Shown here: piece after piece, positions 1-11,200 of the stretch
Layout of the letters: each line of letters starts with the position of its first letter
Numbering within the stretch: the stretch's first letter is position 1
Source of the DNA: Panicum virgatum
Taxonomy: Eukaryota > Streptophyta > Magnoliopsida > Poales > Poaceae
Direction: 5' to 3'
DNA: 64,000 bases
NCBI RefSeq assembly: GCF_016808335.1
Contig: NC_053149.1
Location: 26,657,339 to 26,721,338, forward strand
Notes under the pieces: model-generated
The model's input: only the letters and a program-made list of their open reading frames with translations
The model's database searches: none
What the model was told of the DNA's origin: nothing
Program-made: the position numbers and the translations under genes

Positions 1-570
1 TTTTGACAAGAAGCTTTAACGCGAAACCAACAAACGCTTGCCCCGAGAGGAACCCCATCGGGGCAAGCATACTTTGATGTGTTCTAGGATCAGTCCACCA
101 AAGAACACTCTCAATCCCATATAGCCGAAGGAAGAACCTAACATATGGTATGGGAAAAGCTAGGACAAAGAAAAAGTAAAATAAAAAATAAAATGTGTTG
201 ATGATAGATTTTGAATTCCGACAATAGAAGGGTGGGGAGGTCTTGGCCCGTGGAAAGTTTAAGTATATCACGAACTACGCTTAAACCAACTGAAATCCGA
301 TTTCCCTAAAACGGGAACTTCAAGAATATAAAAACTAGAATCTCCGGTTTTCCCTGTATGAATTTTTAAAGTGACCCTGATTTTCATCTCTGTTCCAAAC
401 TGATGCTTCGGTCGGTCATGGCAGCCGTGCCAATTTTGATTGGCAACAAAGGCCCATTATTTTTTTTCAAACCTGTCTGCCAAAAAAATTCTTGTTAACC
501 AAAATTATCTAATGGTGAAAAATGCATTGGTCATATATATTTTTTCTAAGGATCATAAAATTCTATCAGC
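1..570 (-). mobile_element. Tat-type Gypsy LTR remnant plus start of internal region
   Basis: Bases 1-447 follow the same order of blocks as the LTR at 12997-13576: a block resembling 'accccgtcagggtagg', then 'gttctaggatc', and an end in 'gccaattttg...ggcaaca'. After 447 the sequence resembles the bases after that other LTR (TTTTTT run, 'tgccaaaaaaattcttgttaacc', then 'ggtcat'). This is therefore a diverged 3' LTR of a minus-strand element and the first bases of its interior. It is cut at the left by the window edge and at the right by the CACTA element at 571. No coding capacity is seen. Confidence 0.5.
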
Positions 571-958
571 CACTACTGGAAAAAGTGCCTTCAGCAATAG
601 GGGCACATTGCAGTGGCTAGGATTCGAACCTGTGACCTCTTGTCTCACGTGTATCTTCTTTACCACCTCATCTACGACGCAGTTGTGACTAAGGGGAAGA
701 TATTTTTCTTTTGAAGTAACCTGTGAAACACTTTTAGTACCGGGTGGTAGACACCACCCGCTACCAAAGACTAGACATAGGTACCGGGTGATGTTTTCAC
801 CCGGTACTAATGTGAAAGGATCCATTAGTACCGGGTGGTAACACCACCCGGTACCAAGATCCCTGGATCTTTCCATGCACCTCAAAAGAAGTTTTGGTAT
901 CGGGTCATTTTGGTTTTGGTACCTTTGAGGTGGACCGATGACCTTTTTTCTAGTAGTG
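571..958. mobile_element. Non-autonomous CACTA element (388 bp)
   Basis: It begins CACTACTGGAAAAAG and ends TTTTTTCTAGTAGTG, the terminal inverted repeats of a grass CACTA element. The flanking trinucleotides AGC and GGC differ at one base, so the target duplication is imperfect. Subterminal repeats of the form TACCGGGTG and CACCCGGTACC lie in both orientations at about 738-870, as expected for transposase binding regions. There is no transposase, so it would depend on an autonomous relative. It belongs to the same terminal family as the element at 2719-4370. Confidence 0.75.
611..681 (-). other. tRNA-like segment (degenerate, possible SINE head)
   Basis: Read on the minus strand, 620-630 is a perfect polymerase III B box (GGTTCGAATCC). 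About 30 bases upstream, 658-675 reads TAGATGAGGTGGTAAAG, which resembles a tRNA A box and D arm. The T stem has a mismatch and I could not fold a convincing anticodon arm or full acceptor stem, so this is a tRNA relic or the head of a tRNA-derived SINE, not a working tRNA gene. It lies inside the small CACTA element. Confidence 0.35.
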
Positions 959-1281
959 GGCCGTGACTCTTGATCATGCTCAAGATGAAGCTGAAATCAC
1001 CTGCTTCGGTCTCCCCTCTTTGATTTGTGCTGGTTGCTTAACATTAGGTTGTTGTTCATTGATCCCTACTACTTAGGCATCTGCTGCAATCTCCTTTTAT
1101 TTTTTTGTGAGACAAACCTGAGGGAGGCTGTATACGGCTTGAATTTGCTTGCCACCCACCTCACCTGTCTTAGTATAAGTATCTGCGCATGTCTTGAATG
1201 GCATTATTAATAACAATATATCGTGGTGGTGCTCTCCAATTGATATATGAGCTAGGAGATTGTATAATGTATGGAATATAT
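959..1281. other. No gene recognised; possible continuation of Gypsy remnant
   Basis: The stretch between the small CACTA element and the foldback element holds only short chance reading frames. The start ('gctcaagatgaagctgaaatc') faintly recalls the region after the LTR at 13700, so it may be the continuation of the Gypsy remnant split by the CACTA insertion. Confidence 0.25.
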
Positions 1282-1859
1282 AGTTTACTACCTTAACTAT
1301 CACAAAAGTTCAATTTCCAATCTTCAATTACAAAATCCGAATAATGGAAGTCATCCGGTTGTCAAAACTGGACAAATTGATCCCTTGGGTGGTTTCGGAC
1401 GTAATTTTGTATTTTCTTCAAAAATTAAAAAACTTGGTTACATCTAAAAAACCTACTCCATTTTAAATTAGAAAAATATGAAACTAGGACCAAGATATTT
1501 CTAAAAACATACTCTATTTAAATCTTATTTATTAAAAATAACAGGCATAACTACAAACAAATAAATACTAGAAATATAAAAAATTAGATAAAGATAACTA
1601 ACAAATAGAGTGCCAATAGATAGGTTATGTTTTTAGAAAAATGGTGGCACCTGTTTCTTATTTTTTGATTTAAAATGAATCACTTACAAATTTTAATTTA
1701 AAGTTCAATATTTTTAATTTTTGCAAAGTAAAAACCACCTTTGAAACCACTCGAGGGATAAAATTTTTTCTCGGTTTAGCAGTTAGATGGCTCTTATTAT
1801 CATGTTTTGTAGTTAAAAGTTGAAAATCAGACTTTTGTGATAGTTTAATAATGTAAACT
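1282..1859. mobile_element. Foldback / long-TIR MITE-like element (578 bp)
   Basis: The two ends are imperfect inverted repeats of about 140 bp. The left end starts AGTTTACTACCTTAACTATC. The reverse complement of the right end starts AGTTTACATTATTAAACTAT, and both continue with CACAAAAGT. Further in, 'cccttgggtggtttcggacg' pairs with a 'ccctcgagtggtttcaaagg' counterpart. No open frame is present. The exact target duplication is not clear, so the superfamily is left open (Mutator-like or other TIR class). Confidence 0.6.
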
Positions 1860-2093
1860 GGACTTCCGTATATATATTTGGTGATGCTATTCTACACTCT
1901 AGGTGCTGAATGATATTCTACACCCACCTTTTATTACTAGCAAATTAATCATCAAAATATTGAACTAAGTGTACCAAATTACTGAACAATGTTTAGTAAT
2001 AGCTTGTTGATAATTGAACTCCTAAAAATTTATTCAGTAGTTCTGCTCATTTTAGTTATTAGTATAGAATAAACTACTACGCCTATAGCGTAG

Positions 2094-2171
<78 letters not shown>

Positions 2172-2546
2172 AATAATAATAATAATAATATGACCAAGAC
2201 AATGATGGTAGCTGTGGCAGAACCATCAAGTTTAATCCGGCTTAATAGTGCCCGATCGTCTCCAACATAGACAATCTAGTCGGCGCTCCTAAAATGGTGT
2301 AAATCCGGATGTTCGTCGGGTTTTACCCAAACCATCCACCTTACAACCATATTATAGATATGCATACATGATCGAAGGCCTCAGATATTACACATAGACG
2401 TTGAATGTACATCAAAGCTGAAGAATAGAGTTATTACACAATATGAACAAATTCTCAGTGCAATCTAGTTCTATAGGGTTCAAAGCGAAAACCTTTGGGT
2501 CTTAGGGTTTGTGGTCACATGGTCTTTATTACAAGAGTTTATAAAA
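1860..2546. other. Intergenic; no gene seen; possible old Gypsy remnant
   Basis: AT-rich sequence with no gene. The part at about 2220-2400 (rich in 'atccgg' and 'gtcgggttttaccc') has the feel of an old Gypsy 5' region but could not be aligned to the other elements here. The microsatellite at 2094-2191 is listed separately. Confidence 0.25.
2094..2191. repeat. Compound microsatellite (AAC)n then (AAT)n
   Basis: About 25 uninterrupted copies of AAC/CAA run directly into seven copies of AAT. Long perfect triplet runs of this kind are slippage-prone and usually differ in length between individuals. Confidence 0.97.
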
Positions 2547-2718
2547 CATCCAGAGGTTTATGGACTCGACATACGCTCTAGGTCTTGCGATCTCATTCCT
2601 AGGGCTCCTTGGCTGGCACTCTTGAACACACACATCCAGAGGTTTATGGACTCGACATACGCTCTAGGTCTTGCGATCTCATTCCTAGGGCTCCTTGGCT
2701 GGCACTCTTGAACACACG
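2547..2718. repeat. 86-bp tandem duplication (two copies)
   Basis: Two near-identical 86-bp units, 2547-2632 and 2633-2718, each start 'catccagaggtttatggac' and end in a 'cttgaacaca' block. They appear to differ only at the last base. The CACTA element at 2719 begins directly after the second unit. Confidence 0.92.
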
Positions 2719-4370
2719 CACTACTAGAAAATGGGCCATCGGTCCAGACCAAAAGTACCGCTTGTTGTTTCACCCGGTACTAATACGAGCATCAGTACCG
2801 GGTGCAACGACAGCTGGTACTTTTTGATCTGGACCAATAGCCCGAGGTGTCCAGAAGAGCCTTTGGCACCGGATCATGGCACAACCCGGTACCAATGATT
2901 AAAAATTGGCACCGGTTTATGTCAAAACCCGGAACCAATGAAAGAGATATATTTTTGGTACCGGGTGATAGCACACACCGGTGCCAAAAGTCGAGTTTCG
3001 GCACCGGTGGAAACAACCACCCGGTACCAAAGGGCGGCCTCTGTTCCAGATATTTCAAGTGCTGGCGCCGCTCTTATCTCTCCACCGCTCTCATCTCTCT
3101 GCCTAAAGGAAAGGGCGAAAGGCTCTACTCGGGCCAGTCCAAACGCAGAGCCTCCGAGGACAGGAGGAGGACGACGGAGGAGGAGGAGAGGGGGAGGAGC
3201 CGAGGACAGGAGGAGGATGGCGGACGCGGAGTCGTACTCTTTCCTTTCCCGTTGGATCTCCTTCGTCTTCCTCTCTGGTCCTCCCCAATCCGTTTCCTCA
3301 TTACTATTGCCCAATCCATCGCAGGTGGTGGAGCTCAGCAAGTTGCTCGGTGCGGTACCATCACCGCTCGACGGATGCTGCTCAACATCCACCAGACGCA
3401 GATCTGCTAGTCGCGTCATGGCCTGTGAGCCACGGAGATCTGCTGGCCTCGCCGGCTGCCACAAGAGGGGGAGGAGGGAGGGGCGCAGCGCGCGCGCGGA
3501 GGAGGAGGGGAGGAGGAGAGGAAGGCGATGCGGTGGGCGAGGCTGCCGCCGGGACCTTCGACTCCGCCGAGGCCGCCGTGCGTGCCTATGACACCGCCGC
3601 CAGGTCCATCCGCACCGCCGCCGCGCGGACCAACTTCCCTCCCTCGGGCCCCGCGGCCACGCCGCCGCCGCACCCCGCCACGTCCCCCGCCGCGGCGACG
3701 TCTAGCCACAGCAGCACCGTCAAGTCCTGCAGCGGCGGCGCCGCGCCGGGCCCTGCCGCCACTGCCTCGGCCACGACAGCAGGGCTTCGGCTGCCGCCGG
3801 CCGCTGCTGCGGGCCGCCGCCGGCCGCCGCTGCGGGCCGTGGGGTGCATCTGCGAGGGCCGCCTTTGTGGGAGCCGGCCGTGGGGTGCGGCGCGAGGGCC
3901 GCCGCCGCGGGAGCCGGCCATGGGGTGCAGATGCACGAGCAGCTGGCAGCCACCGTGGGTGATTTTTTCTTTTTTTTTTTACTTTTCTGATTTCTGAAAT
4001 AGAGATGCCTGTTGTATGGATTGCATTTATCTTGTGAACAATTTTTTGAATAATTTGTGGGATCTATGAGTATTGTGTGTTCGTCAATTCAATATTCTGT
4101 GTTTGATTCTTTCGAATGAATCGCTGGTACCGCTAGTGGAGCATGCCATGGGAACGGAGAGAGGATGCGGGGAACGGGGGAGGATGCAAGCGAACGGCTT
4201 AGTGGTTTTTGGTACCGGTTGGTAACCGGTACTAAAGGAGGTCATAGGCACCGGATAAATTACCCGGTGCCAAAGGCAGTCTTCATTGGTCTCGGTTTCC
4301 GGGTACCGGTTATAGAACCGGTACCTAAGGATCTTTTCAACCGGTGCCTATAGCTCTTTTTGTAGTAGTG
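2719..4370. mobile_element. CACTA element with captured GC-rich gene pieces (1652 bp)
   Basis: It starts CACTACTAGAAAATGGGCC and ends CTTTTTGTAGTAGTG. It is flanked on both sides by ACG (2716-2718 and 4371-4373), the 3-bp target duplication typical of CACTA elements. Subterminal ACCGGT/ACCCGGT repeats in both orientations fill about 2755-3030 and 4205-4350. There is no transposase. The middle (about 3060-3960) is very GC-rich and unlike its AT-rich surroundings. It holds a possible first exon from ATG 3217, with an intron-like 'catcgcag/gtggtgg' site near 3324, and the ERF fragment at 3551-3730. This is a gene-capturing CACTA. Confidence 0.85.
3551..3730 (+). pseudogene. Captured AP2/ERF transcription factor fragment
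   Basis: The frame starting GTFDSAEAAVRAYDTAAR matches the C-terminal half of an AP2/ERF DNA-binding domain: the GTF start of the last strand, then the amphipathic AAxAYDxAA helix, then a TNFPPS end. About 25 residues further on SSHSSTVKSCSG resembles the SSTVESSS-type segment that follows the domain in class II (group VIII, repressor-type) ERFs. The N-terminal half of the domain, including the WLG turn and DNA-contacting strands, is missing. No start codon or clear terminator belongs to it, so it cannot make a normal factor. Assignment to AP2/ERF is firm; the subgroup is an inference from the downstream motif. Confidence 0.7.
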
Positions 4371-5111
4371 ACGTAAGCACAAAGAATACGTACGAAAGTA
4401 CTTAGCAAGATTAACCCATCTAAATGGTATAAAGGTAAAGATCAAGGATATGCAAGGCTTGTTCGTTGGACGAGTCTGAACTCCGGTAAACATTGAATCT
4501 AGTAAAAGGTCCTTATGTTGTTTAAACAAGAAATTTATAACAAAAGCTACAACTCCAAGCAAGAGACTTGTAACGAAGGAGTAACTATGGCTCATCATGT
4601 CCAAGATTTTATGATCATTTCACAGTAATTACACTATGATGTTCATAAATGAGAAGTGTCTTAGATGTTCATTTCTTAAGTTGACCAGTGCAGTTTCTAT
4701 CCGCATATGGGCATGTGCCCAGTTAGATTACTATTGCTGTCCGTTGGATGGACATTTGGCTGCGGAGATTCTTTCTAAGATGCTAATGGATGAGATGAAG
4801 CAAATATTTTGCAACGTAATGGGTCCACCTCCCTACTCACAGGGTTTACAAGATGCGGTAACTTTGGTAGTTTCCTGTTTGGCGTCTTTATATAGCTTCC
4901 ATCTTATTCTTGTTTCGTCTCCTACCTTCAGCTGCTGCTCCATTTATTTCCAATTCCATGCAGCCCCGTTTCTCACGCCATGGATGAGCTGATGAAGCTC
5001 GATTGGGAAGAGGGATCGATGCGGCTCTCCGTACAGCACCCCAGCCACCCTAGTCCAGGGTGCAGTGGAGCCAAGGACTGCAGGTCGCTAGTCCAGGCCC
5101 GGTGGACCTGT
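4371..5111. other. Intergenic; TATA-like site and tiny ORF, no gene recognised
   Basis: A TATA-like 'tttatatag' at 4887-4895 precedes a pyrimidine-rich stretch and an ATG at 4980 that opens a 46-codon frame (starting MDELMKLDWEEG). This frame runs into the CACTA end at 5112. It could be the promoter and first exon of a gene broken by the insertion, but the peptide is not recognised and chance is the simpler view. Confidence 0.25.
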
Positions 5112-5395
5112 CACTACTGAAAAAACACCCTTTAGACAGTACTAGTTGGAAACCACCTTTGATCTCGGTTTTCCAACTGGTACTAGGGAAGCGAGACTTG
5201 GTACTAGAGAAGTGAGACCAATAGTCGGAGTCTTGGACACTGGGTATCCCACCCGATATCTAAGTCCCTCTTTTGTACCAGTTGGAAAGACTATCTGTTA
5301 CCAAAGAGGTCACCATGCTGATGCAACCGGACAACCCCTTTACTTCCAGTTGGACTTTCCAACCAGCACCAACGGATTTTCCCCTTTTTCCTAAA
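5112..5395 (+). mobile_element. Unpaired CACTA 5' end
   Basis: It begins CACTACTGAAAAAACACCC. Subterminal repeats of the type ACTAGTTGGAAA / TTCCAACTGGTAC and their complements lie at 5142-5365. The repeat motif differs from that of the other CACTA elements here, so it is a separate subfamily. No matching end was found downstream. The element is either truncated or its other end has decayed. Confidence 0.5.
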
Positions 5396-6229
5396 TCCTA
5401 TTTTATTTTATATATTAATTATAGTTTATTCTTTTAGAATTGCTATGCGTACTCGAGCTATATATGCATTTACGTCCATTAGTCGCCCATTAGTCGCGTT
5501 TGAGTTCAAAGAATATATGAAAATATCTAAAAGGGACAGCCAGTTATGTAGTTAAGTTATTTAGACATTAAGAATGTATGAAAAGGGACTGATTGGTGTT
5601 GTAGATCCATTGCCGACTCATCTGAAAAAATAAAGAGTAAATCTACTAATTTCTTATGTTCAAATGGATAGAATTCACTACATTTATCAAATAAATGTAA
5701 AAATGGATAAATCTACTAATGCATCATGTTGCAAAGTTATTTTTCTAGGGATTAAAGATTAATTACTCATTAACCGATGATTGGATGCACAAGTCATTAC
5801 TATTATTTTGACACTCTTCAGATTGTTTAGACTTTCAGAGAACCTCGACTGTTCCAGGATAGGGGATTAATGCGGAATGAGATGTCACATTCACAATTAG
5901 TCTCTTATCTTTGAACTGTCAGGGTTCACAATTCTTTTATATACATCATTAGAGTATCAAAATAATTCATTCAAACTACAAAATTAGAACTAAAAATTAA
6001 TACGCTATCTCACATTCGGTTCTTAAGTGAGAAATATGACAGTCAACTATACACATTAATAAAGAAAAACTATACACCTTACTCGTATATCTATATCACT
6101 AACCTAGCTTCACAGTTGTTTTGTCGATCTAGCCATTTCAGGGAAGCAAGAGCGAAATAAAACAAAAACACAAAGCAGACGCCACAAGAATGGACAAAAG
6201 ATCACATCTGTCGTCACACTTACGAAGAG
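5396..6229. other. AT-rich stretch, nothing recognised
   Basis: No coding frame of note, no repeat ends and no RNA gene are seen. It may be the interior of the CACTA element that starts at 5112. Confidence 0.3.
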
Positions 6230-7300
6230 GGCCCGCCTAGCAGAGCCAACGGGGCGCTAAGGAAGATGCACGTCATGGTCGACGCCAGGCTCCACATGTC
6301 AGCCTGCCAGAGGAAGGAGCACATGGGGGAGGCTCACCAGGGGGCGGCCGATCCATAAGGTCGGTGGAACCTGGACGAGCTCCCGTCCAGGTGCATTTCG
6401 AGGAGGAGTCGCGTCTACTCTTCCTGATTCTCAAGGATAAGGTTACCATATCCAATATGGCGGGAACCGACCTCATTGTCTTATAAAAGGGGCCCTCACC
6501 CTCCCCACAACACACACCACCACACACCACTCCAAGGAGCTAGGCTAGACTTCTTCTTAGCAAATACAAGTCATCCTTGGGTCGGAGAGCAGTCCTCAGC
6601 TTCGCTATGGCTTTGTATTCCTTCTGTAAGCAATCTATTCGTAATAAAGAGTTTAGTCATGGTTGCTTTGCTATTTTGGTAGTTTATCAATCCATGCTTA
6701 GTTTATTCACAAGTTGTGTGAAGTATATGGTTAGACCAGACCAGATGATCCAGATATGGATATTGGTCCATTGTGCTTTCGGGCTTGCTCTAGCATTTTA
6801 CTAGTCCATCCTGAGGGTGGGAATCCCGGGGACGCTAGGGTAGTGAATTCATACACGTGCATGGTGTTCGGGTATGCAAGATCCTTCAGATATGACCGAG
6901 CTCCACGGTTTGACTGGGGTAGACGGCAAATGGTGACAGCCTTGTCCGTCCACTGTAACAGCTGTGTTTCGGTTGGTGCACTCCCCAACCTTCGGGTACG
7001 GTGTAGGAGTTCATGCAAAGATATAATAACCCTAACAGTAGCAGGGTCGGGACATTCTCTCTGATATTCCCATTTTTCTAGCACTTGTAACCCTAACCTT
7101 ATGCGTAGCATAACCTCTGCTAACACGAATAGATGCATAAGGACCCCTGATCTTGCCTAAGCTCCAGCCGCGTTAGTTGTATTCTTTTATTTTTTATCCT
7201 TGAGAGTTGGTTGTGTGTATCACATTACCCTGATTATTTTTTTTATCATAATTATTACCAAGTAAAGTACCTTTGCCAGTGCCATCCTTTGGAAAAAATT
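6230..7300 (+). mobile_element. Athila-type Gypsy LTR fragment, plus orientation
   Basis: Bases 6330-6530 run collinear with the reverse complement of the Gypsy-B LTR (27045 down to 26850). Shared blocks are a 'cggccga' motif, 'cccgtccaggtgca', a purine stretch, 'ggcgggaaccgacc', a TATA box and a leader rich in 'cacaacacacacca'. The orientation is opposite to that of Gypsy-B. Exact LTR borders and a target duplication could not be fixed, so it may be a solo LTR or a truncated one. The rest, to about 7300, is non-coding LTR-like sequence. Confidence 0.5.
6481..6490 (+). promoter_or_regulatory. TATA box of the Athila-type LTR
   Basis: TTATAAAAGG followed by a GC-rich leader sits where Gypsy-B has its own TATA box, downstream of the 'cggccga' motif and of 'gggaaccgacc'. 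Confidence 0.5.
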
Positions 7301-7429
7301 AATAATAACCGAATACTCTCTCGGTGAAATGCTACAATGATATATTCGTGTGCTTGTGGATCTTTTTGTAATCGTTAAGTTATACAATGCACAAACATTT
7401 CAGGCGTCGTGGCTAGGGATGAGACTAAG

Positions 7430-7800
7430 AACCCTGTTTCTAATGATGACGCTAAGAGGTGCCAACACATGTGTGTAACAATTATTGTAAAATAATAAAT
7501 TACATCACTCGCTAACTACATCTAAAAAATAGTCACATGCATAAAACAATAGTAAACTAGCCCAATTGCTAATTACACATATATATATGTAAATAATTAT
7601 CATATGCATAATATCTAATATAACAAATATAAACTGAATCAAATGCTAACTACATCTAAAAAAGATAATCACATGTATAACAATTTATATAACAAGTACA
7701 GACTAAATCAGGTGCTAACATCATATAAAAATAATTATCACATGTATAAACTAAATTAGGTGCTAACTACATCTAAAAAATTTATTGCTAAGTCATGAAG
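7430..7800. repeat. Degenerate tandem repeat, about four units
   Basis: Units of roughly 80-100 bp share 'gctaactacatctaaaaaa' followed by 'ataatcacatgtataa' (near 7510, 7650, 7715 and 7760). They are AT-rich and non-coding and lie just inside the CACTA end at 8234, so they may be the internal part of that element. Confidence 0.55.
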
Positions 7801-7929
7801 AAAATTATCAATCTTTTTGAATAAAAAATATAAAAATTCCCCACCCCTCCCCTCCCTCCTCGCTCGGCTACCATGAATAGTGAGTTCACAACAACTGAGA
7901 GGTAGGGGAGGGGCGGGGGTATTTATAGG

Positions 7930-8234
7930 CACGATCAAAAGACACCAGGTGGTTCCTTAATCCGGTGCTAATTCTCGTTCTTTAGCACCAGGTCACGACA
8001 CCAACCAGTGCCTGTAACCCGTGCAACTCCTAGCACCGGGTCGTGTTATAACCCGGTGCTAATGTCGACACCATTTGGCACGACTCGGTGCCTATGCTGG
8101 AGCATTGGAATCGGGTCATGCCTTGATCTGGTACCAAATGTTCTCTCCCTACAAAATGTTTAGCCCATCAATACCAGCAGCAACACCAACTAATATATTT
8201 TTGCCTTGGACTATTGGCCCATTTTCTAGTAGTG
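7930..8234. mobile_element. Unpaired CACTA 3' end
   Basis: It ends GGCCCATTTTCTAGTAGTG, the exact reverse complement of the first 19 bases of the CACTA element at 2719. Subterminal ACCCGGTGCTAA-type repeats occupy 7945-8135. The partner end was not found. The start at 5112 has different subterminal repeats, so the two are not paired here. Confidence 0.55.
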
Positions 8235-11200
8235 TGCGCGCGAGGGGCTGCCACTGCTAGTCAGGTGTGGGTTCAGGAGTGGCGGAGTCGTCCTGCACAC
8301 TGCTGCTAGTAGTGTTAAGCGCGGGCCGGCAAGATCGGATATTTGCTGTGAGCCGCAGGCTGGTTCCGGTTGGAGTGCAGCGAGCTTCGTGCGGGTTCGT
8401 GCCTGGAGGAGCTCCATATTGAATCCAACAATAAAAATTCTAGCTGATTGCCAAATCAATAAAGAAAAGGTAGAGCTGGAAAAGCTTCTTAAGTTGAACA
8501 AAATATAATAAATCATTGAAAAATGGTAGGAGAATCAATATTATTATCCGAGCAACACTAAATATTTGATAAAAATCTGATGTTGATTTGGCGCTACAAA
8601 GATATGGCAGAGTTATAGGAGTAAAAAACTCCCAATGTTGAAGTAAACGAGCTCCCTGTGTTCTTTAATGAAAATGGACTCTCATAGAGTGTTCCATTAT
8701 CAAATATTCGTATATTTCCTTTAATTTTCTGATCCAGATTTCAGGTGCATGGAATCCTCAGTTCTGATTAGTTATTACGCATGTGTCAATTATTGGATGC
8801 CTTATCACCAAGAACTAACATTTCTATAACATCAGAAAAAAGATTTTTCATTTTGTTAGGCACTCTATCTCCTTGCTTTAGATAATGCAAGGATACACTG
8901 TCTACCGTGTACTCCTTTCTAGGAAAAAGTATAGTAGTCTCAGTCCACAACCGTATGGAATAAGTCTATACTTCGCCCCTCCTTAAGTATAGTGCTTATC
9001 TACTTATAACACCTCAAGGTACTAAACCTGGTACTTAATAAAGCCCCAAAGTATTCGAAAACAGATCTTGGTGAAGTACGGATCCTCTTCTAAAATTGAT
9101 GATGCCAAGATCTTCATCACCTCAGAGTAACCACAGAAAATACACACCATATCCCGTTTTGAACGTTGTTGGTGTCTACTGCGCTTCCCTGATGTGCAAG
9201 ATCGATGCCACATCGTCGTCTTCATATCGATACCTTCATGCAGTGCAAGCCTCCATTCTTCTCACTGTCATCTTGATCTGCTACATAGTACATTCTCAAG
9301 CCCTTCGCTGGTCCTTCCAAAGCCATCAGAGATTTGAGCGAACTGGCTGGCCATCACGCTGCACATCTGCTATCAAGAATTCAAGATTCAACGAAGAAGA
9401 CACCCATTATTGTTCTTCTGTCATTAGAAAATAGGCTTGGATATGCTATTTGTTGAGGCCTTGCCATATCAACATATATCCACATGTTAGCAAAGTCACC
9501 TAGGATTTACTTAGACAGTTTCCATTACGCCAGGAGTTTAATACATGGTTTGGTAGCTAAGGTCAAGTAGGGAACCAAATAGTGTCATTTAGCCCATGAT
9601 GTGCATAGTTTCTGCGCACTAAGCCTCCCATGCCCTATATACGGTGATCAATATTGTCAGAGGCAGCACTTGCCAAAGCTGAAAGTTTCAACTTCATCTT
9701 TTTAATTTTCAGCCTCCATGTGTCTAGGCCTTTGATGGTCGTCGGCAGTATATATAGTTTCAACAATTTGAAATGGTCTTGTATGTAGATGTCTGTGTAA
9801 AGAGTTATAGTCTGTTCTCCGTGCTGGGAGTTGCACATGTCTTAAAGGTTTATGTGGGTTCTGAGGACTTGCTTCAATTCTTAGTGACCTTTTACCTTGA
9901 TGAGGGCCGTACCTTTCAGCAGTTGGACACAAGAGTTCACACCTAATATCGTTCTTCTAGGTTTATAATACGTAGATGCATGTAATATAATAACCAGTAC
10001 TACAAAGCTTTTCCTTATTTTGATAATGGACACCTTATATTTGTGTTGATCTTCATCTTCATTTATCATCAAAGCGTTAATAAGACCTCGGTGTATAACT
10101 TTATTCACAACATAAAGAATGGTAACCATGAGGTCATCAGTCGTCAATGATGTTGTGATGGACCATTTTGCTGGCGCTGTTTGCACATTGTTGCTATTGG
10201 GTTGGCATGAACTTTGTTGGTATATGCATTATTGGTCAAATTATATTAATTGCTGATGTAATGTGCTAACTAGCTGCATGCATGCTTGGTTCAAGATGCA
10301 CAAAAGGCCATGCGATGGTTCATTGAAGATCCCCTTGTCATCATAGTGTATTGCTTATTATCTAGAGTGAGCATTCAGAAAGAGGAACAATATATGGTAT
10401 ATCTTATCTCTTGATCCTTCCCCATCTCCCTCCAGTCTAACCTGATTGAGTGGAGAAATAATGGCGTTTATGAATTGCAATGTACTTGGTACGCATGATT
10501 AATTGACAGCTAGTTTCCCTAACTGAATCGTCAGTATCACCGAGAGTTTTCATCAAATGGCCAGTGGAATTGCTTTGTTTATTATTTTCTGCTGCATTTG
10601 TTGACAGTGTTCTACTGGAACAGAATGATTTTCCAAGAGTGAAAGTGGTTCCCAGACTAACAATCCCCGACCAACAATACTGACGACATAGGATAAAGCT
10701 AAGTGCTTGGTCCCGTCAGCTATTTTGATCAGTACTCTGGGCAGGTTTGAAATCCAGTTGTGTTTGCATAATTACCCTACTGCCAATTGTATAATGCGTG
10801 CAGAGCAAGTGGAGGCAGTATACATTAAATTGTATAATGACTTGATAGTTCTATGAGAAATGTAAGCAAAATCTTTTGTGGCACTAACACCACAATAGTA
10901 ATCTACAAGCAATATTACAGAATCCTATACACTACGTGTTCTAGCAATCAAAGCTCATCCTGTGGATGATATGGAGGTATTTGGGAATTTGGGTGAGGGA
11001 TCAAATTCTTGTTCTGAAATTCTGTTAACCAACTGAAGTTATTAGTAACATATTTGCACTACGATTTAGTTTTCTGAGTCACCATTATTTCCCAAATAAC
11101 AGCTAAGAGCCATATCATGATGCTAACTGCTGACCAGAGCTGGGCCCAATTGCTGGCCAGGTCAGTTGCATCATGAGCTACATAATTACATGAGCGAGAG

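Noticed and set aside
611..681. Functional tRNA gene
   Set aside because: The T stem has a mismatch and no convincing acceptor stem or anticodon arm could be formed.
2094..2191. CRISPR-like array
   Set aside because: It is a perfect triplet microsatellite with no spacers, in a plant genome.
2847..3997. Long overlapping frames on both strands of the CACTA interior as several genes
   Set aside because: The region is extremely GC-rich, so stop codons are rare in every frame. Only the AP2/ERF frame shows a recognisable domain.
4636..4992. 118-codon frame as a gene
   Set aside because: Cys/Ser/Leu-rich peptide with no domain, upstream of and overlapping the TATA-like site; looks like chance.
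5112..8234. One CACTA element from the 5' end at 5112 to the 3' end at 8234
   Set aside because: The flanking trinucleotides TGT and TGC do not match and the subterminal repeat motifs differ (TTCCAACTGGTAC against ACCCGGTGCTAA), so they are listed as two unpaired ends.
9096..9434. 112-codon frame as a gene
   Set aside because: No domain or promoter context, and an antisense frame of similar quality exists in the same place.
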